NCBI RefSeq assembly: GCF_003345295.1
Contig: NZ_CP031056.1
Location: forward strand, 868,001-932,000
Direction: 5' to 3'
Length of the DNA stretch: 64,000 nucleotides
Source of the DNA: Vibrio splendidus
GTDB taxonomy: Bacteria > Pseudomonadota > Gammaproteobacteria > Enterobacterales > Vibrionaceae
Below the pieces are notes generated by a model. The model ran no database searches. It was not told where the DNA came from and saw only the letters and a program-made list of their open reading frames with translations. Within the stretch, counting starts at the first letter, position 1. Each line of letters starts with the position of its first letter. Below are positions 24,322 through 34,009 of this stretch, piece by piece. The position numbers and the translations under genes are program-made.

Positions 24322-25473
24322 ATGAGTAAGTATAAAGGCGTTATCGTCGGGTCAGCTCTTTTTATATTACTGTCTTTTGTATTTGGTTTTCATTATGTAA
24401 AAGGTGAAATGATCAAAGAGAAGGTCGCTAATTTTAAATTGCCATCTATATCTGTAACAACGGAAAAAGTAAACCAAGATACTTGGGATAAAAGTTTAAA
24501 AGTCATTGGTAACATTCATTCTAAGCAATCTATTGATGTGACGAGCCAAATGTCAGGCCAAGTAAAAGAGATTCTCTTTACTTCAGGTCAGAAAGTAAAT
24601 AAAGGTGATGTTCTTGTTAAATTGGATGATGCGTTATTGAAATCCAACTATAAGAGCCAGCTATCCAAAGTTGAATTGGTAAGAGTCGAATTGATGAGAA
24701 ATAAATTGCTCCTTATAAATAACAGTGTTTCAAAAAATTCGGTTGATAAGCTACAAGCTCAATTTAATGCTGAAGGTGCAAAGCTGGAATATATTGCTAC
24801 GCAAATCGACTACATGAAAGTGAAAGCGCCTTTTTCTGGCAGCGTTGGGATTCGTCATATCGATGTGGGTGACTTTATTAATTCAAGCACAGCAATTGTC
24901 GAGCTGGAAGACAAATCAAAGCAGTATGTCGATTTCTCTATTCCAGAGCTTTATTTACACGATGTGAAGGTAGGGCAAGATTTACAGTTTAATTCAGAAG
25001 CAACGAACGACGAAGTCTTTCACGGCACTATTTCTGCCATTGAACCGAGCTCAGACAGCAACACGCACAATATCGAATTGAGAGCCATGGCTAACCAAGC
25101 CGTGCCGTTAGAGGCGGGTATGTATGTCGACGCTACGTTAATCACATCAGAATCGGACACTATCGTGGCGGTACCTTCTGTTGCGATCAGTTACACCTTG
25201 TATGGGAACACCGTGTTTGTGTTGGATACGTCCACTAAAAAGGCCAGTGAACATTCGAGCAACGATGCATCACCATTTTACGAGTACAAGGTTGTGCAGC
25301 GCACTGTTGAAGTCGGCCCCAAACAAGGCGGTTATGTTGGTGTGGTTTCGGGCTTGAAAGCAGGGGATGTGGTTGTGACTTCAAACCAACACCAACTCAA
25401 GAATAGTGGATGGGTTCTGGTTAATAACCAACATCCGTTGATTACTGACAAAAGTACTAAGCAAAATAACTAG
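24322..25473 (+). CDS. RND efflux periplasmic adaptor (MFP)
   Basis: Membrane fusion protein of a tripartite pump, about 383 residues. ATG 24322 is chosen over 24220 because AAGGTGA precedes it and the protein then begins with a membrane anchor (GVIVGSALFILLSFVFGF). Seen: first lipoyl half (IDVTSQMSGQVKEILFTSGQ), alpha-helical hairpin, second lipoyl half (MKVKAPFSGSVGIRHIDVGD) and beta-barrel/MP domain. There is no lipobox. The RND pump gene follows after 9 bases. No outer-membrane factor is encoded next to them, so TolC or a relative must be shared. Confidence 0.92.
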   Translation: MSKYKGVIVGSALFILLSFVFGFHYVKGEMIKEKVANFKLPSISVTTEKVNQDTWDKSLKVIGNIHSKQSIDVTSQMSGQVKEILFTSGQKVNKGDVLVKLDDALLKSNYKSQLSKVELVRVELMRNKLLLINNSVSKNSVDKLQAQFNAEGAKLEYIATQIDYMKVKAPFSGSVGIRHIDVGDFINSSTAIVELEDKSKQYVDFSIPELYLHDVKVGQDLQFNSEATNDEVFHGTISAIEPSSDSNTHNIELRAMANQAVPLEAGMYVDATLITSESDTIVAVPSVAISYTLYGNTVFVLDTSTKKASEHSSNDASPFYEYKVVQRTVEVGPKQGGYVGVVSGLKAGDVVVTSNQHQLKNSGWVLVNNQHPLITDKSTKQNN

Positions 25474-25482
25474 GAAACTCCC

Positions 25483-28400
25483 ATGACATTTACTGATGTA
25501 TTTATCAAACGTCCAGTTTTGGCTACGGTATTAAGCCTTGTACTGTTGGTGTTAGGCCTTAAAGCCTTCACCTCACTGCAAGTGCGTCAATATCCAGAAA
25601 TTGAAACAGGCGTTATTACCATTACAACGAGTTATCCAGGTGCCAGTGCATCCAGCGTTCAAGGGTATGTGACGCAGCCACTGCAGGCAGAAATTGCTCA
25701 AACAGCGGGCATTGATTACATGACATCGGATAGTGCTCTGGGTAAGTCGGTTATCACGGTTTATTTGAAGCTAGGGTACCCGTCTGATAGTGCTTTGACC
25801 GAAATTTTGTCTCTCGTGCAGCAAGTGAAATATAAGCTGCCGTCGGGTGTATTGGACCCGAGTATTCTTAAATCGACGTCTCAATCTCCGATCTTATATG
25901 TTTCATTTTCGAGTGACACATTGAAGACGGAGCAAGTCTCGGACTATGTGAGCCGCGTAGTTAAGCCGACTTTCTCTACTGTTGAGGGGGTGTCAAAGGT
26001 CGACATATTGGGGCAAGAAGATTTTGCAATGCGAATCTGGCTGAACCCTCAACGACTGGCTTCATATGGTCTGACGGCTGAAGATGTTCAAAACGCGCTT
26101 CGTGCAAATAACATTGTGAGTGCGGCGGGCAAGTTGCAAAACCCTTATATCGAAGTTGATATTAACGCCCATACCGATTCAAGTTCGGTAGACGATTTCA
26201 AGAACATGGCTTTGAAAGCGCATGACGGGCAACTGGTGCACTTAAAAGATGTGGCGACGGTTGAACTAGGCGCAGCAAACTATGACTCAGACGTTGAGTT
26301 CAATGGTGTGACTACCGTATCAACGGCGATCAGCAATACGGCAACATCTAATCCATTGACCGTTGTTGAAGGCATTTACGAATTGCTTCCACAGATCCAA
26401 GCAGGCTTACCTGAAGGTATTAAAGCGGATGTAATCTATGACTCGACTAAGTTTATCGAAACCTCAATTGATGAAGTAGCGAAAACCTTAATCGAAGCCG
26501 CACTGATCGTTGTCATCGTTATCTTCGCCTTTTTGGGCTCAATGCGAGCGATGTTGATACCACTTGTAACGATTCCTTTGTCATTGATTGGCTCTATGTT
26601 CTTCATGTTGAGCATGGGCTTCAGTATTAACCTGTTGACGCTGCTTGCCATGGTATTAGCAATATCACTGGTGGTTGATGATGCCATCGTTGTTGTAGAA
26701 AACACCTTTCGCCACTTAGAAGACGGCACTAGCCCAATTAAGGCAGCAATAGACAGTGCTCGTGAAATTGCAGGCTCGGTTATTGCGATGACCATTACAT
26801 TGGCCGCAGTGTATGCGCCGATTGGTTTCATGGGTGGACTCACCGGTAAGTTGTTTACTGAGTTCGCATTCACTTTGGCGGGTTCAGTACTAATTTCGGG
26901 TTTCATCGCCTTAACGCTAACGCCGATGATGTGTTCAAAACTGCTTAATAAATCGGTTCTCGACGGAAAACTGGTTAAGAAAATCGATGCGGTAATTGAA
27001 GGCGTAACAGAGCGCTATCGTAAAGTGCTCGAACATGTGTTGAATAACCGTGTTTATATTTGGCCTGTGGTAGGAACGTTGCTGATCAGTCTGGTGTTCA
27101 TGTTTATGAATACTTCATCTGAACTGGCACCTGAAGAAGATCAAGGCGTGATGATTGTGATGGGACAAGGTCCTGCACAAGCGAATACCGATTACATTCG
27201 CCACTTTACTCCGGCTCTGATTGACTCTATCAGCAAGAACGATGAAGTCGAAATGACCATGCTAGATAACGGTTACATGAACAACAATGCGTTCTTTGGT
27301 TTGGGTGTATTGAAAGATTGGGATTCACGTGACGCAACGGCAAAAGAGGTAATGCAACGTTTCGAAAAAGAGAGTTCTGTATTACCGGGTTTGCAGGTGT
27401 ATACCTTCTCTCCACCGGATTTGCCAGGCACGCCGCAAGGTCTGCCATTCCAAATGGTTCTGAAAACGCCAACGGGTTCTTATCAGGATCTCTATCAGTA
27501 CGCTGAAAAACTGAAAGAGTACGCACAGAAGAGTGGCAAGTTCATCTATGTGCAAAACGACCTGAATTTTAATAAGCCACAGGTAGAGATTCGCATCGAC
27601 CGCGATAAAGCGGCTCAGATGAACGTGAACGCACAAGACATCGGTACCGTGTTGTCTCGCTTTATCAGTGAAGGCTTCGTGAATTACTTCTCGATGGATC
27701 AGCGCAGCTATCAAGTTATCACTCAGGTACCTAACGAGAACCGTAACTCTTGGGATGATCTGAAGAGCTACCACGTACGCTCTAACACCAATGAGATGGT
27801 CCCGCTGGCGTCATTGATTGAAATTAGCCAATCAGTACAGCCATCGAAAGTGGATCAGTTTCAACAGCTTAATAGCGCCATGATTGAAGCGAAAATGATG
27901 CCGGGAATCAGTATCGGTGAAGCCTATAAAGTGATGGAAGAAGGGGCAGCGAAGATATTGCCTAAATCTTATACGACGGATACTTCAGGCCAATTGAGAC
28001 AGTTCCTACAAGAAGGCTCTTCACTGGTTACGACGTTCTTCCTTGCTCTTGTGATTATTTACTTGGTTCTGGCTGCTCAATTTGAAAGTTTGCGAGACCC
28101 ACTAGTGGTATTAACCAGTGTGCCATTGTCTATCTTTGGTGCTCTGATGCCACTGTATTTAGGCATTGATACGCTCAACATATACACCGAAGTAGGGCTG
28201 GTGACCTTGATAGGCTTAATCAGTAAGCACGGTATTCTGATTGTGGAGTTTGCAAACCAAATGCAACAGGAATTGAAATGTAGCCGACGCGAGGCCGCTA
28301 TTCGTTCAGCGACTGTTCGAATGAGACCGGTATTGATGACCACAGCTGCGATGGTTGTCGGTGTCGTACCGCTGCTCATTGCAAGCGGAGCTGGTGCTCA

Positions 28401-28530
28401 AAGCCGTTTCTCGATTGGTTTGGTCATCACGGTTGGTATGTCGGTGGGCACATTATTCACTCTGTTCGTTGTACCAACGATATACACCTACTTGGCTGCG
28501 GATCACCGCGGGCAAGAGCAAGAAGTTTAG
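25483..28530 (+). CDS. RND multidrug efflux pump, HAE-1/MexB type
   Basis: 1015-residue inner-membrane proton-driven pump. TM1 FIKRPVLATVLSLVLLVLG, the large porter loops and the TM4 proton-relay motif (LAISLVVDDAIVVVENTFRH with Asp-Asp) are intact, as is the Lys-bearing TM10 region (LIGLISKHGILIVEFANQ). Substrate cannot be predicted. It lies opposite a CadC-like regulator gene, to which it is convergent; their coupling is not shown. Confidence 0.93.
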   Translation: MTFTDVFIKRPVLATVLSLVLLVLGLKAFTSLQVRQYPEIETGVITITTSYPGASASSVQGYVTQPLQAEIAQTAGIDYMTSDSALGKSVITVYLKLGYPSDSALTEILSLVQQVKYKLPSGVLDPSILKSTSQSPILYVSFSSDTLKTEQVSDYVSRVVKPTFSTVEGVSKVDILGQEDFAMRIWLNPQRLASYGLTAEDVQNALRANNIVSAAGKLQNPYIEVDINAHTDSSSVDDFKNMALKAHDGQLVHLKDVATVELGAANYDSDVEFNGVTTVSTAISNTATSNPLTVVEGIYELLPQIQAGLPEGIKADVIYDSTKFIETSIDEVAKTLIEAALIVVIVIFAFLGSMRAMLIPLVTIPLSLIGSMFFMLSMGFSINLLTLLAMVLAISLVVDDAIVVVENTFRHLEDGTSPIKAAIDSAREIAGSVIAMTITLAAVYAPIGFMGGLTGKLFTEFAFTLAGSVLISGFIALTLTPMMCSKLLNKSVLDGKLVKKIDAVIEGVTERYRKVLEHVLNNRVYIWPVVGTLLISLVFMFMNTSSELAPEEDQGVMIVMGQGPAQANTDYIRHFTPALIDSISKNDEVEMTMLDNGYMNNNAFFGLGVLKDWDSRDATAKEVMQRFEKESSVLPGLQVYTFSPPDLPGTPQGLPFQMVLKTPTGSYQDLYQYAEKLKEYAQKSGKFIYVQNDLNFNKPQVEIRIDRDKAAQMNVNAQDIGTVLSRFISEGFVNYFSMDQRSYQVITQVPNENRNSWDDLKSYHVRSNTNEMVPLASLIEISQSVQPSKVDQFQQLNSAMIEAKMMPGISIGEAYKVMEEGAAKILPKSYTTDTSGQLRQFLQEGSSLVTTFFLALVIIYLVLAAQFESLRDPLVVLTSVPLSIFGALMPLYLGIDTLNIYTEVGLVTLIGLISKHGILIVEFANQMQQELKCSRREAAIRSATVRMRPVLMTTAAMVVGVVPLLIASGAGAQSRFSIGLVITVGMSVGTLFTLFVVPTIYTYLAADHRGQEQEV

Positions 28531-28574
28531 TCCGTTATCCAGTTTGTTATTTTATTCACTAGTATTTAGCTCAC

Positions 28575-28610
28575 AAGAAGCACATCGCCTGTATGGGCTG
28601 TGTGCTTCTT
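28575..28610. terminator. Hairpin between RND pump and regulator genes
   Basis: AAGAAGCACA/TGTGCTTCTT stem (10 bp) around a 16-base loop, between two convergent genes, reading as a weak bidirectional terminator. Confidence 0.7.
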
Positions 28611-28633
28611 AATGATCGAGAATTATAAACTCA

Positions 28634-30562
28634 TCAATGCTTGATACCCAATTTGGATTCAATCTCGGTGATGTTACTTTTGAAAAACAGTGTTTGAGCT
28701 ACTTTCAAAACTACAGGGTGGCCAGATTCTAATATCGCTTCATAGTAATACTCTTCCGCCATTGAAGGGTTGCCTTGAGATTCTTCAATTTTTGCCAAGA
28801 TAATCATAGACATCACACTGTATTCATTCCTCGGGATCAAGCTCAGATAGTATTCGGCTTGGTCAGGGTTATCTTCAGTGAGGAAGTAGGCTGCTAACGC
28901 GTCATAGACTCGATAAGAGTTAGCATTGTTCTGAGCATTTAGTAACTGTTTTTTGAATTTCTTATTGAGCGCTTCAACCTGCTTATTCTTATTCTTCGAT
29001 CTCATTATAAAAATGTCGGCAAGCTCATACATGTAACGGTTCGACATAACGAAGTGGTTGTCGGGTTCTAGCTCATTGGCTTGGGCGATCTTAGACAATG
29101 TGTCGGTTCTGTCTAATGTCATGAAGGTGAGTCCGAGCGCTTCAAGGGTGAGCTTTAAGGCTTCTTCTTGTTTGGGTAACTCAGAGATTTGTTGCTTTAA
29201 TATCGATTTTTGAATATCCAAACTAAATGAATCCAACAGGTCATCGAGCATTGAACGCATGGTCGTGTGGAGTGAAGCTGGGTCAATCAGGTAATCTCGA
29301 CCTAGGTGTCTGAAGTTAGAAATTCGGTTGAAGTAGGTGATATCAAGGTATTCTCTATCACCATCAATTTCACTCTTGAAACTGATCACGTTGGCTGAAT
29401 TTGGCACCAAGGTTTCATCGATTACGACACGAAAATCGCGATAGGTGGTCAAGTAGCTCATTAATTTATGGATGATCCCACGCTTAAAGGCATCCGTCTT
29501 CAAGTTGTCATCGATACTTACGTAGATGTATCTAGGCTCTAAAGACAAGTAGTGCACAGATTCGTGTGCTTTGTGGGCATCTAGATTTTGGCTGTCTGCT
29601 GTTTGATTAAGACGATTTTGTTCCGTTGATTGATTGGAGTCAGCGAGTGGTTGGTTTGATTCATTAGCGGCGGTATTTAAACTGCTCAAATCGAAGGCGT
29701 CCGATGTAGGGCTGGTCGGTTTTAACGTCCACCAAATAAGTCCAAGCGCAATAACTATAGCGCCCCCAAACATCACAGCACGAGACGTTCTTTTCTGAGG
29801 TTTATTGGCTGCTATAGGCGCTTGTTTGTCGTTTGCTGTTTTATTTACAGGTGACTGTTGAATGAACTGTGCTGTACTCGAATCGGTATGGCTTGGAGCG
29901 ACATAGCTCGAATCGCTAGGTCTCGAAGCGCTAGGTTGCGGATCAACAGGCTGAACAGGCTCTTGTGAAGCAGGTTTTTTTGAGGTTGCATCGATTGAAC
30001 TCTCTTCAGATTCTTCGAGTACGGTTTTGGCCTCTGAGCCTTGATCGCTTATTAGGTTCTCACCAGTAACCGATTCTGCTTTTGGTACGACTTGTTGTTT
30101 TTTATCCTCATCCAAAACTGGCGATGTATCTGGTGCGTCTAATTGAGTTGAAGGAAAGGAACCAAAAGCATTAGGTGCATGATTCATGTCTGCAACTGAC
30201 ACGGTATCTGTGGTGACACTTGCAGGTACTAAGATGGTTTTGTGTACATCAACATCGAGTTTATAACCGCGTTTGGGCACGGTGATGATGTGTCCCATGG
30301 AATGTCGTTCAGCCGCTTTGAGTATTTTGCGCAGTTCAAAAATGGCTTGCGTGATCACCTGATCTGTCAAGATTGAGCCATTCCAGACTTCATTAATCAG
30401 CTCATCTCGTGAGAATACTATCTTAGGATTTTGGCAGAAAAAGTTGAGTAGCTTGGACAAGCGATTGTCGATGATCACGTCTTCATCATTCATGATGAGT
30501 TTGTCTTCATCAGGAATAAATAACCACACGTCGAAAGAGTATTGAATGCGTTCTTTTTTCAT
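28634..30562 (-). CDS. CadC/ToxR-like membrane-bound transcription regulator
   Basis: About 642 residues with three parts. An N-terminal OmpR/PhoB winged helix (to about residue 110; SRDELINEVWNGSILTDQVI, then GHIITVPKRGYKL) binds DNA. A Ser/Pro/Glu-rich linker runs to about 260, and one membrane span (MFGGAIVIALGLIWWTL) leads to a periplasmic sensor of about 350 residues. The sensor's end looks like TPR-type helical repeats (DQAEYYLSLIP, MAEEYYYEAI). One-step signalling across the membrane is the family rule. Start is ATG 30562 or GTG 30568. The signal and targets are unknown. Confidence 0.85.
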   Translation of the reverse strand: MKKERIQYSFDVWLFIPDEDKLIMNDEDVIIDNRLSKLLNFFCQNPKIVFSRDELINEVWNGSILTDQVITQAIFELRKILKAAERHSMGHIITVPKRGYKLDVDVHKTILVPASVTTDTVSVADMNHAPNAFGSFPSTQLDAPDTSPVLDEDKKQQVVPKAESVTGENLISDQGSEAKTVLEESEESSIDATSKKPASQEPVQPVDPQPSASRPSDSSYVAPSHTDSSTAQFIQQSPVNKTANDKQAPIAANKPQKRTSRAVMFGGAIVIALGLIWWTLKPTSPTSDAFDLSSLNTAANESNQPLADSNQSTEQNRLNQTADSQNLDAHKAHESVHYLSLEPRYIYVSIDDNLKTDAFKRGIIHKLMSYLTTYRDFRVVIDETLVPNSANVISFKSEIDGDREYLDITYFNRISNFRHLGRDYLIDPASLHTTMRSMLDDLLDSFSLDIQKSILKQQISELPKQEEALKLTLEALGLTFMTLDRTDTLSKIAQANELEPDNHFVMSNRYMYELADIFIMRSKNKNKQVEALNKKFKKQLLNAQNNANSYRVYDALAAYFLTEDNPDQAEYYLSLIPRNEYSVMSMIILAKIEESQGNPSMAEEYYYEAILESGHPVVLKVAQTLFFKSNITEIESKLGIKH

Positions 30563-30700
30563 AACCACCGAGACTAAGTCATTGTATTAAAATTACTTTA
30601 GTAGACATGTTTGGGCAATTCAATCAACCAATGTCTAATTATGATAAGTGGTCGTGCTTTTGAGCGGATTAGTAAGATCCAGCAAAAAATAAAAATAATA

Positions 30701-30715
30701 CTGAGACTTATTCTC
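30701..30715. promoter_or_regulatory. Palindromic Fur-like box
   Basis: TGAGACTTATTCTCA has perfect 5-base arms and matches 11 of 14 positions of the 7-1-7 Fur pattern. It lies 79 bases before the NAD(P)-binding protein gene and 138 bases before the divergent CadC-like gene. Confidence 0.6.
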
Positions 30716-30793
30716 ATTTGTTGGTCTGAACGTAAGAACCGATTAGATTGTGTCGTTAGTATTAAGAGCAACATGAATATTATGAGGTTTTTT

Positions 30794-31429
30794 ATGAGTA
30801 CGGTCGTTGTATGGGGAGCAGGAAGTGGATTGGGTGCTGCAATTGTTGAGCATTTTCACAAACAAGATTATCAAGTGATAGCGATTGCGAGAAGCCCAGA
30901 GAACAACACGCGCTTGGCTGAACTTGGTATCACCACACTGCGTTGTGATGCTACCGATAAAGAACAGGTTGAAGCTGTGGTCGCTCAATTACTTAAATCG
31001 GCACTGGTCGTTTCTAGTATGGGCAGCTTCAGAGCGGATGTTCCCGTTGATTACATTGGACACCGACATCTGACTGATGCGCTTGAAGCCAATGGTATCG
31101 CTCGATTTGTACTGGTAACGTCGTTAGGTTGTGGTGACTCTTGGCAGTATTTGTCTGAGCGATCTAGAAAAGGGTTTGGCGCAGCGGTTCGTGAAAAGAC
31201 GTTAGCTGAAGCTTGGTTAGCCTCGAGCTCTTTGGATTACACAATCTTACGTCCGGGTGGCTTGTTAGACGGCGAGGAGACTGGCAACGGTGAGCTGTCC
31301 CAGCAGGTCGAAGTTCATGGTGTGATTTACAGACAAGAAGTGGCGTGCCTTATTGAAGCCTTGTTAACCAATGAAGCGAGCATTGGGCAGATCTATCAGT
31401 GTGTTGATCCTACGGTTAAATATGGGTAA
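30794..31429 (+). CDS. NAD(P)-binding atypical SDR (NmrA/BVR-B-like)
   Basis: 211 residues with a Rossmann fold: VVVWGAGSGLGAAIVEHF (glycine motif), the RSPE phosphate-binding region, and the LRPGGLLDGE segment typical of atypical short-chain dehydrogenases, which lack the usual Tyr-x3-Lys. ATG 30794 is chosen (GAGG upstream); the frame from 30611 is unlikely. With a Fur-like box in front it may be iron-repressed, perhaps as a flavin or biliverdin/heme-related reductase, but this is inference. Confidence 0.8.
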   Translation: MSTVVVWGAGSGLGAAIVEHFHKQDYQVIAIARSPENNTRLAELGITTLRCDATDKEQVEAVVAQLLKSALVVSSMGSFRADVPVDYIGHRHLTDALEANGIARFVLVTSLGCGDSWQYLSERSRKGFGAAVREKTLAEAWLASSSLDYTILRPGGLLDGEETGNGELSQQVEVHGVIYRQEVACLIEALLTNEASIGQIYQCVDPTVKYG

Positions 31430-31493
31430 CACTGTTAAGTCTGAATTTTAGTAAAGCCTTCAAGCTATAAAGCTATAAGCTTATAAATCCCTG

Positions 31494-31526
31494 AAGTCGT
31501 TTAGCTAAACTAAGCGGCTTTTGTTT
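31494..31526 (+). terminator. Terminator after the NAD(P)-binding protein gene
   Basis: AAGTCGTTTAG and CTAAGCGGCTT form an 11-bp stem (two G-T pairs) with a CTAAA loop followed by TTGTTTG. A few imperfect AGCTATA copies precede it at about 31460-31485. Confidence 0.75.
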
Positions 31527-31706
31527 GCTTCCTTTGTCTTCTCTAATTCCTGTCTTTCTGATCTCTTTCTGCCTTTTTCTCATATGAGAATGCCGCTCTC
31601 TTAATCTAGATTAAGTTTTCCCTAGTTTATTCTCTGTAGTATCCGCCTGAATCAGTGCCCATGCTTGATGGGTAACTCGCGTAACACGATTTTGAGAGGA
31701 AGACAC

Positions 31707-32819
31707 TTGAGCACTTTGTTTACAGAAACCCACATTGGCAAGATGACACTAAAGAACCGCTTCATGAGAAGTGCAACGTGGGAAAATATGGCCACCGAAG
31801 ACGGGCATATGACAGATAAACTGTACGCTATCTATGAAGAGTTGGCTCAAGGTGAAGTCGGCCTGATCGTGACGGGTTACGCGAACATCGTTGAAGAAGA
31901 AAAGCCGAATGCGGGCATGATGGGTATGTATAACGACTCATTCATTTCAGAGTATCAGAAGCTGACTCAACTGGTGCACGACAACGACTCTAAAATCGTG
32001 ATGCAATTGGCTTATGGTGGCACCAAAACCACGCATGATCTTGGCGAGCGAGTAATCTACGCACCAAGTGAGGTTCCAGAAAAAGGAACTCAAACACTAG
32101 GCAAAGCGATGACCAAAGATGAGATCGACTACATTGTTGATGCCTTTGCTCAAGCGTCATTAAGAGCACAGAAGTCAGGTTTTGATGGAGTTGAAATTCA
32201 TGCCGCTCACACTTACCTAATTAACCAGTTCTTAAGCCCTTATTACAACCAACGTGAAGATGAATACGGTGGTAGCCTTGAGAACCGCATGAGATTTTTG
32301 TTAGAGATCTATACCGCGACTCGTAAGTTGGTGGGTGATGATTTTCCTATCTTAGTTAAGCTTACAGCTTCTGAGTTTTTTGAGGGTGGCGTGACGTTTG
32401 ATGAAACTCGCTTGGTGTGTAAGAAGCTTGAAGAAATTGGTGTGGATGGCATTGTCGTGTCAGGTAATATTCATGGTAAAGCCGATACTATGATTGGCGA
32501 GTCACACGATGGTTTTACCATTCAAGCGGAAGGTTACTTCCACGAATATGGTCACGCGATCAGCCAAGACGTCGACATTCCAGTGATCACCGTTGGCGGC
32601 TTAACGGATTTTGATGCTATCGAAGCGATTGCAAACAACACGGGCATCGAATACTTCGCGCTTTCAAGGCCTCTGCTTTCTGAACCCCATTTAGTTAAGC
32701 GTTGGAAGGAGGGGGATAGAAGTCCTGTAGAATGTGAACGATGCTCTAAGTGTCGTACTAAGCGCGGTAACTTCTGCGTGGTGAATAAAGACAGAAAAGT
32801 ACAACTTGCTCGCATGTAA
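31707..32819 (+). CDS. NADH:flavin oxidoreductase, old yellow enzyme family
   Basis: FMN-binding TIM barrel (about 370 residues) reducing activated alkenes or similar electrophiles. TTG 31707 is preferred to ATG 31665 because GAGAGGAAG lies just before it and homology starts at LFTETHIGKMTLKNRFMRSA. Seen: VEIHAAHTYLINQFLSP with the His pair of the active site, NQREDEYGGSLENRMRF and GGLTDF near the FMN phosphate. The C-terminus carries CERCSKCRTKRGNFC, four Cys that look like a metal or [4Fe-4S] site as in 2,4-dienoyl-CoA reductase-type members, though no second flavin domain follows. Confidence 0.88.
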   Translation: MSTLFTETHIGKMTLKNRFMRSATWENMATEDGHMTDKLYAIYEELAQGEVGLIVTGYANIVEEEKPNAGMMGMYNDSFISEYQKLTQLVHDNDSKIVMQLAYGGTKTTHDLGERVIYAPSEVPEKGTQTLGKAMTKDEIDYIVDAFAQASLRAQKSGFDGVEIHAAHTYLINQFLSPYYNQREDEYGGSLENRMRFLLEIYTATRKLVGDDFPILVKLTASEFFEGGVTFDETRLVCKKLEEIGVDGIVVSGNIHGKADTMIGESHDGFTIQAEGYFHEYGHAISQDVDIPVITVGGLTDFDAIEAIANNTGIEYFALSRPLLSEPHLVKRWKEGDRSPVECERCSKCRTKRGNFCVVNKDRKVQLARM

Positions 32820-32872
32820 CCGCTGATCCTAGACCCAAGCGTAAGCCTAAATTTATAAGCGAGTCTAAGTTT

Positions 32873-32901
32873 GAGCCTGTGTAATCGCGCAGGCTCTTGT
32901 T
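32873..32901 (+). terminator. Terminator after the OYE-family gene
   Basis: GAGCCTG/CAGGCTC stem around a 10-base loop followed by TTGTTC. Confidence 0.75.
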
Positions 32902-33234
32902 CATTCCGTATTCTACGAAATGATATTTGTAACCTTATTAATCACATTCTTCTGTCAAATGAGTGTGCATTAACGGATACAATATACCTGTAAATTATCT
33001 AACCAAGTTATCGATAACAAACTGAGCAAACTTTGAAATTACTTCCTCTTCTTAAGCAACCTCGAATCCACTGACGTCTCTTTAGTTTTAGCGACATTAC
33101 GATTATTTTAACTGTGACTACACTATTGATGTATCAGGGCACCCAGTGCTACTACGTCAGCGAAGCTGTGCACGTTGAATCTGTATTGTCGAATATATTG
33201 ATATTTAACTAATAAAGATTAATCAGAGGTAAAA
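32902..33234. other. Intergenic region upstream of the acetyltransferase gene
   Basis: About 330 bases without a gene. It must contain the promoter of the acetyltransferase; AGAGG lies 5-9 bases before its ATG. No integron attC-like structure was found, although catB-type genes often travel as cassettes. Confidence 0.6.
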
Positions 33235-33870
33235 ATGCAAAACAAGCATTGGTCTAAATTCGAATTGCTGCATGAAGTAGTCAGCAACCCCAACATTCAC
33301 ATCAAAGGTCAACACAGTTACTACAGCGATTGCTGGGACAATGGGTTTGAAGGTTCAGTTGTCCGTTATCTTCATGGTGACGAAGTCAGTCGTCAGTGGG
33401 AGCCTCGTTGGGAAATCGACGAACTCTATATCGGTGACTATGTTTGTATCGGGGCTGAAGTGGTCATTCTCATGGGCGGTAACCATACCCACAGAGTCGA
33501 CTGGTTTTCACTGTATCCATTTATGGATGTGATTGAAGACGCCTATATCGGCAAAGGCGATACTCACATTGAAGATGGGGTGTGGTTAGGCATGCGAGCG
33601 ATGGTGATGCCCGGCGTTACGATTGGCGAAGGCGCTGTGGTTGCAGCGAATAGCGTTGTGACAAAAGACGTCGCACCCTACAGTATTGTTGGTGGTTCTC
33701 CTGCGAAAGTCGTTAAGTACCGTTTTGACAAGTCCGTTATCGAAGAACTGATTTCGATGAAAATATACGACTGGCCTGAAGAGAAGTTTGAGTCATTAAG
33801 AAAGCACTTGTGTGATTCGGATTTTACAAAGTTAAAGCAGGCGATTGAGGATTATGACAACAGATTGTAG
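33235..33870 (+). CDS. CatB/Vat-type xenobiotic acetyltransferase
   Basis: 211-residue left-handed beta-helix acetyl-CoA transferase. Hexapeptide repeats run through IGDYVCIGAEVVILMG and IEDGVWLGMRAMVMPGVTIG, and the catalytic His loop is GNHTHRVDWFSLYPF. Family members inactivate chloramphenicol or streptogramin A, but many chromosomal Vibrio versions have unproven substrates. It is a single gene between unrelated neighbours. Confidence 0.9.
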   Translation: MQNKHWSKFELLHEVVSNPNIHIKGQHSYYSDCWDNGFEGSVVRYLHGDEVSRQWEPRWEIDELYIGDYVCIGAEVVILMGGNHTHRVDWFSLYPFMDVIEDAYIGKGDTHIEDGVWLGMRAMVMPGVTIGEGAVVAANSVVTKDVAPYSIVGGSPAKVVKYRFDKSVIEELISMKIYDWPEEKFESLRKHLCDSDFTKLKQAIEDYDNRL

Positions 33871-34009
33871 AGCACGAATAGAACGGAAGATTTGTGTAGG
33901 AAGATCTGCGTCATAGTTATATTGAAAAACACGTTAAATCAGTCCGTTACCTTGCAATACTCAACATGGTGTACCAATCTTATTTCATCAGCATGGATAA
34001 GGATTGTGT

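Noticed and set aside
32902..33234. Integron attC site near the CatB-type gene
   Set aside because: No pair of RYYYAAC/GTTRRRY-like core sites with an imperfect palindrome could be found on either side of the gene.
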